From Desulfobacterales bacterium (GTDB taxonomy: Bacteria > Desulfobacterota > Desulfobacteria > Desulfobacterales > RPRI01), in NCBI GenBank assembly GCA_020052975.1, contig JAGVOC010000245.1, forward strand, positions 1 through 9,381: DNA of 9,381 nt, given 5' to 3'. Position 1 is the stretch's first letter, and each line of letters opens with the position of its first letter. The position numbers were made by a program, and so were the translations under genes. The notes under the pieces were generated by a model. It had not been told where the DNA came from, did no database searches, and was given only the letters and a program-made list of their open reading frames with translations. Shown one piece after another: positions 6,479-9,381 of this stretch.

Positions 6479-7831
6479 ATGGCCGACTTAAAACGTGTTC
6501 TAACCTCCCGGTCTGTTGCTTATGCGGGCGCCGGGTTTGCCTTTGCCACCATGTCAATTATTGCCGATGTTCAGGTTGCAGACCTGATGCCCGGGAACAC
6601 CGGATGGATTGCTGTAGTTGTTGCAGCCCTGTTTTGTCTTCTCGCATCGTTTTGCTTCAGCGAACTGTCAGGAATGTTTCCCACATCGGCAGGCGTTCGC
6701 GTATATATACAGCAGGCATTCAATGAAAAACTGGCGATACCCCTTTCAGCCGCGTACATATTTGCGGTAGTGGCGGCATCGGGCGCGGAAGCTTTTGTTT
6801 TTGGCAGTGTTTTTGTAGCGCTGATACCTTCCGGGCCCTCAATATGGTTTTATATTGTCTCCGCCTTTACCGTAGTCGGAATCATCAACTATTTTGGTAT
6901 AGAGCTTTCCTCGGGTGTTCAGAATGTACTTTCACTGATCATGTTTGTATTTCTTGTGTGTGTCAGTCTGGCAGCCCTGTATCAATTCGGTTTGCGTTTT
7001 GATAACTGGTATAATCCGGTCGGGAATGGTGCTGAAGGATTTATTACGGCAATCGCGCTGGCAGTTTTTCTGTTCGCCGGATTTGAATGGGTGACTGCCT
7101 TGTCGGAAGAGACCCGGGAACAAAGTGTCATTTCCAGAGGAATGATCGGATCGATCCTGATTCTTTGCTTTGTATATGCCCTTTTGAATATGGCTCTCGT
7201 CAGCGCGGTCCCCAGGGAAGTATTGATGGGAAGGGTGGCATGGACTGACGGCATAAATTACGGTACACGACCCCATGTTGTTTTCCTAAAGGTGGTCTTC
7301 GGCTCATATGAGATTATAGGGCTTGTTGGCGCCGGCCTGTTGAGCTTCCTCGCATCCATGACTTCTTTTAATGCCGGCATCATGACCACATCGCGATTTC
7401 TGTATGCAATGAGCCGGGATAAAACCATGCCCCGGTATTTGAGCAGGATACATATGGAATATTTTACCCCCTATGCGGCGATACTGACCTTATGTGCTGT
7501 TGCCCTTATAAGTTCCGCCCTGATTGTCGGTTTTGGAGGATTTAATTCGTTTACATATGCTGTAGCGGGCAGTGAAATAACGATGTATGTGTTAGCGGCA
7601 TTGAGCGTGATGAAATTACGCAGGAAACTGCGGGATCGTCCCCGTCCCTTCCGAATGCCCTTATATCCTGTAACGGCTGTTTTAACGGTCGTCTTCTTCT
7701 TTCTGCTGCTCATTATGCTGTTTGCCGCGCCGGAGCCTGAAGCCCTTATCGGACTTGCAATATTTCTATCTATCATCGGAATTATGATTCTGCATACTAT
7801 CTTCATTATTCCCATGCTAAGAAGAAAATAG
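6479..7831 (+). CDS. APC-superfamily amino acid/polyamine permease
   Basis: Inner-membrane secondary transporter of 450 aa with about twelve hydrophobic segments (roughly 13-35, 42-62, 85-112, 121-140, 148-170, 186-205, 223-243, 274-295, 333-351, 358-376, 397-417, 423-446). Family hallmarks: a glycine-rich first helix (AYAGAGFAFATMS), FSELSGMFPTSAGV (60-73), FAGFEWVTALSEETR (199-213) after helix 6, TTSRFLYAMSRDKTMP (303-318) and the cytoplasmic RPRPFRMPLYP (387-397) before the last helix pair. It is the last gene of the operon, 29 bases after the SCP2-like gene, with AGGA four bases before the ATG and a second AAGGA ten bases before. The likely role is proton- or exchange-coupled uptake of the substrate used by the upstream aminotransferase. 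The superfamily is firm; specificity is unknown. Confidence 0.92.
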   Translation: MADLKRVLTSRSVAYAGAGFAFATMSIIADVQVADLMPGNTGWIAVVVAALFCLLASFCFSELSGMFPTSAGVRVYIQQAFNEKLAIPLSAAYIFAVVAASGAEAFVFGSVFVALIPSGPSIWFYIVSAFTVVGIINYFGIELSSGVQNVLSLIMFVFLVCVSLAALYQFGLRFDNWYNPVGNGAEGFITAIALAVFLFAGFEWVTALSEETREQSVISRGMIGSILILCFVYALLNMALVSAVPREVLMGRVAWTDGINYGTRPHVVFLKVVFGSYEIIGLVGAGLLSFLASMTSFNAGIMTTSRFLYAMSRDKTMPRYLSRIHMEYFTPYAAILTLCAVALISSALIVGFGGFNSFTYAVAGSEITMYVLAALSVMKLRRKLRDRPRPFRMPLYPVTAVLTVVFFFLLLIMLFAAPEPEALIGLAIFLSIIGIMILHTIFIIPMLRRK

Positions 7832-7843
7832 AGAGAACTTGCT

Positions 7844-7868
7844 ACAGATATAGCTTCCTGCTATCTGT
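7844..7868 (+). terminator. Hairpin after the permease, possible operon end
   Basis: ACAGATA-TAGC (7844-7854) pairs with GCTATCTGT (7860-7868) over nine base pairs with a two-base bulge and a 5-base loop. It begins 12 bases after the permease stop. No T-run follows (the next bases are AAAACG), so it may be an mRNA 3' stabilising hairpin or a factor-dependent end instead of an intrinsic terminator. Confidence 0.35.
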
Positions 7869-7980
7869 AAAACGTCAACCTCAATAAAAACACTTGATTT
7901 CAAACAGAAATAAATGATGTTTTTTCCCCGGTAAAACCGGAAAAGCCGGGATACAATTTCCAAATTCAAGGAGTTGATTC

Positions 7981-8880
7981 ATGAAATCGAAGATCCATCT
8001 GGTGCTTTGCTCTCTGATCCTTTCGGTGATGTTCGGAACACATCAGGTTCGTGCCGACGGCGATGGCCCTGACCGGCCTCTTACTCCTGCCGAAAAGACA
8101 TATTTCAGCAAAATCCTCAGTACAATCGATCTGGCGCTCCCTCGACCGCCGGCAAACTGGGTTACAACCGAAAAGCCTTCGACGAGCCCTCCGAATGCTG
8201 TCCCCGAAAAATCCGAGAAAGGCCCTTTTAAAGCCCGTTATAAGGGCCAGTGGTTTGACGAATCCCAGAAGCAACGTCAGACGCAGAAGCTCCAGGAATA
8301 CTCAATGAAATCCCCTCCGAAGGAGCGCGATATCGAGGCCATGCAAAAGCAGATGGATACGCTCCGGGTGGAACAGCAGAAAGCGATGGAGGAACTGGTC
8401 AAGGCGTCCCAGAAGAACGATAAAGCGGCTCTTCAAAGTGCCCAGGAGAAACTCCAGGCCATCCAGAAAAAAACCCAGCAGGCATCGAGCGCCATATTCG
8501 CTCCGCATGAACAGATGCTGAAGGACTTCCCCATCAGCGACGCCTGCCTTCAGGTCGAAGTCACGGTCAACCACACCTCGGTCGGCCTCAGGAAAGCAGT
8601 GCCTCTGAGTCTTCCCGGTGTCCCCAGGGCTTTCATGGTCGATGACGGAAACTCCGGCATGAAAGATTGCCCTTACGGGAAAGCGGTCGTCCTTCTTGGC
8701 GCCTGGGACAACGGTCAGGCCGGGGGCGAATACACCTATTTCCGCTCCAACTGGCGTGAAGGGATCCCGCATCCGTCAGCTAAAAACATGATCATCGAGA
8801 TCCGGGCCGGCGAGCAACGGGCCAGAGAGTATCTCGGATCCGTGAAGTGGGATTCGCTTAATGCTCTGCTTGTGAAGTAA
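7981..8880 (+). CDS. Unrecognised exported protein with coiled coil
   Basis: I do not recognise the family. The 299-aa product has a signal peptide (residues 1-25, hydrophobic 6-18, likely cut after VRA), so it should be periplasmic. A short N-terminal module LTPAEKTYFSKILSTIDLAL (34-53) leads to a Pro-rich stretch PRPPANW (54-60). Residues about 115-170 are Gln-, Lys- and Glu-rich with heptad-like spacing, probably a coiled coil. The C-terminal part (about 185-299) is beta-rich and globular, with two cysteines (189 and 230) that could form a disulfide, plus conserved-looking GAWDNGQAGGEYTYF and SNWREGIPHP segments. The start is fixed by AAGGAG (7968-7973), seven bases upstream. It lies 149 bases after the permease and has its own likely terminator, so it is probably a separate unit. 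Codon use looks more G/C-ending than the operon's. It could be a lipid- or stress-related envelope protein, but nothing in the sequence proves that. Confidence 0.85.
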   Translation: MKSKIHLVLCSLILSVMFGTHQVRADGDGPDRPLTPAEKTYFSKILSTIDLALPRPPANWVTTEKPSTSPPNAVPEKSEKGPFKARYKGQWFDESQKQRQTQKLQEYSMKSPPKERDIEAMQKQMDTLRVEQQKAMEELVKASQKNDKAALQSAQEKLQAIQKKTQQASSAIFAPHEQMLKDFPISDACLQVEVTVNHTSVGLRKAVPLSLPGVPRAFMVDDGNSGMKDCPYGKAVVLLGAWDNGQAGGEYTYFRSNWREGIPHPSAKNMIIEIRAGEQRAREYLGSVKWDSLNALLVK

Positions 8881-8900
8881 GCCTGCCGGGCTTATTGTTT
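8878..8900 (+). terminator. Intrinsic terminator overlapping the stop codon
   Basis: TAAGCC (8878-8883, including the TAA stop) pairs with GGCTTA (8889-8894) around a 5-base loop, followed directly by TTGTTT. A compact stem with an adjacent T-rich tail fits a rho-independent terminator for the periplasmic protein gene. Confidence 0.55.
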
Positions 8901-9036
8901 GACCAGTTCGACCCGGTTGAAAGAATTTTACTGACCACTTTTCGTTTTATTGATGATTTCTGATGAAATTGTTGTTATCTGAGAAATTAATATTACAATT
9001 GGTGTTCATCCGGAAACAAATTAAAGACACTATGGC
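8901..9036. other. AT-rich spacer after the terminator
   Basis: No gene seen. A short imperfect inverted pair TTCGACC/GGTTGAA spans about 8908-8922. CCGGAAACAAATT (about 9011-9023) resembles the GGAAACTAATT at the far end of the palindromic element that follows, possibly a remnant of another copy. No convincing promoter hexamer pair with proper spacing was found for the next gene. Confidence 0.4.
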
Positions 9037-9178
9037 GTTTCCAATTCGGAAATAGGCAATTTTGGGCAAGCTCAAGGAAATCAAGGGATTGCGCGGAGGC
9101 ATACGCAATGTACGCCGCACAAGAAATCCCGCAGATTGACGCCGAGATCGCACAAAAGGGCCATTTCCGGATGGAAAC
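9037..9178. mobile_element. 142-bp palindromic MITE-like element
   Basis: The element starts with GTTTCC and ends with GGAAAC. Inner arms also pair: CGGAAAT with ATTTCCG, TTTTG with CAAAA, GGGATT with AATCCC, and GCGCGG with CCGCAC (one mismatch), around a centre near GCAAT (about 9104-9108). The whole can fold into one long imperfect hairpin. It encodes nothing convincing, and no clear target-site duplication was found in the flanks. The shape fits a non-autonomous, MITE-like or large REP-type element. Similar sequence between genes of Desulfobacterota is recalled but not checked. Confidence 0.6.
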
Positions 9179-9201
9179 TAATTGGGTGAGCTATGAAAAA
9201 C

Positions 9202-9253
9202 TGAAGCTCCCCGCAACAAGCTATGGGGAATGCGCTCGCTATAGCGGTTCAAC
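9202..9253. repeat. REP-like dispersed repeat, copy B
   Basis: This is the second copy of the repeat at 3668-3715, in the same orientation, sharing TGAAGCTCCCCGC, CAAGC, GAATGCGCT and CGGTTCAAC. It holds CCCC/GGGG arms (9209-9212 and 9226-9229 region) and a perfect palindrome CGCTATAGCG (9237-9246). It ends 24 bases before the next start codon, so it will be in or next to the untranslated leader of the nitroreductase mRNA. Confidence 0.75.
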
Positions 9254-9277
9254 AACACTGACCGGGAAAGGAACAGT

Positions 9278-9381
9278 ATGCTGGAACTGATGAGAAAAAG
9301 AAGAAGTATCCGAAAATTCAAGAAGGACCGAATTGCCCGGACCACAATAGATGATTTGAAAGAAGCGGTATTGCGATCTCC
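9278..9381 (+). CDS. Nitroreductase-family protein, N-terminal part only
   Basis: The frame opens at ATG 9278 and runs off the window end after 34 full codons. The beginning MLELMRKRRSIRKFKKD, then DDLKEAVLRSP, is the characteristic N-terminus of FMN-dependent nitroreductase-family oxidoreductases: an RRSIRKF phosphate-binding motif followed by a helix leading to the A-x-x-(S/A)P motif. AAAGGAA (9267-9272) lies five bases before the ATG. Family members reduce nitro groups, quinones or other substrates with NAD(P)H, and most are near 170-250 aa, so the greater part is missing here. No ferredoxin domain can be judged. The family call is good; the substrate is open. Confidence 0.82.
   Translation, partial: MLELMRKRRSIRKFKKDRIARTTIDDLKEAVLRS

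Noticed and set aside
7927..7950. CCCGG/CCGGG hairpin as a terminator
   Set aside because: The T-run precedes the stem on the + strand and reads as A residues after it on the minus strand, so it is wrong for an intrinsic terminator in both directions.
8302..8772. 156-codon open frame on the minus strand
   Set aside because: Antisense to the periplasmic protein gene, which has a signal peptide and a strong ribosome site. This frame is a by-product of its codon bias.
9108..9290. 60-codon plus-strand frame before the nitroreductase
   Set aside because: Runs across half of the palindromic element and the REP-like copy, and overlaps the real start at 9278 in another frame. It has no ribosome site.

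Overview
The window reads as an ordinary chromosomal segment of a Gram-negative anaerobe, most likely a Desulfobacterota (deltaproteobacterial) sulfate reducer or syntroph. This is an inference: base composition looks moderate, there is an LptA/OstA-type outer-membrane biogenesis domain, and almost every intergenic gap carries short repetitive or palindromic sequence of a kind I recall from that group. No rRNA, tRNA, transposase, CRISPR array or phage gene was recognised.

Layout. (1) 1-107: gap with a perfect 7-bp hairpin and a repeat-like tail. (2) 108-1478, +: stand-alone superfamily 2 DNA helicase with a complete motif set and a TTG start. (3) 1479-1595: convergent gap with a G/T-rich tract and four 8-bp tandem repeats. 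(4) 1596-3434, -: exported protein joining an LptA/OstA domain, a linker of three 34-residue repeats and an FlgT/TolB-like C-terminal part. (5) 3435-3870: divergent gap with a dispersed REP-like repeat and clustered TGACAA motifs. (6) 3871-7831, +: tight four-gene operon of amidohydrolase, class III aminotransferase, SCP2-like lipid-binding protein and APC amino acid/polyamine permease. (7) 7981-8880, +: unrecognised periplasmic coiled-coil protein followed by a likely terminator. (8) 8881-9277: gap with a 142-bp palindromic MITE-like element and a second copy of the REP-like repeat. (9) 9278 to the window end, +: N-terminus of a nitroreductase-family protein.

Working together. The four-gene operon is the clearest functional unit. 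The permease would import an amino acid, polyamine or related amine, the aminotransferase would remove an amino group, and the amidohydrolase would hydrolyse or decarboxylate a carboxylated or cyclic intermediate. The SCP2-like protein is translationally coupled to the aminotransferase (4-base overlap) and is the odd member, hinting at a hydrophobic or acyl-type intermediate. The substrate cannot be read from sequence alone.

The most notable items are the LptA-repeat-FlgT-like fusion, the SCP2-containing amine operon and the palindromic repeats next to the nitroreductase start. I see no convincing new defence or mobile system.
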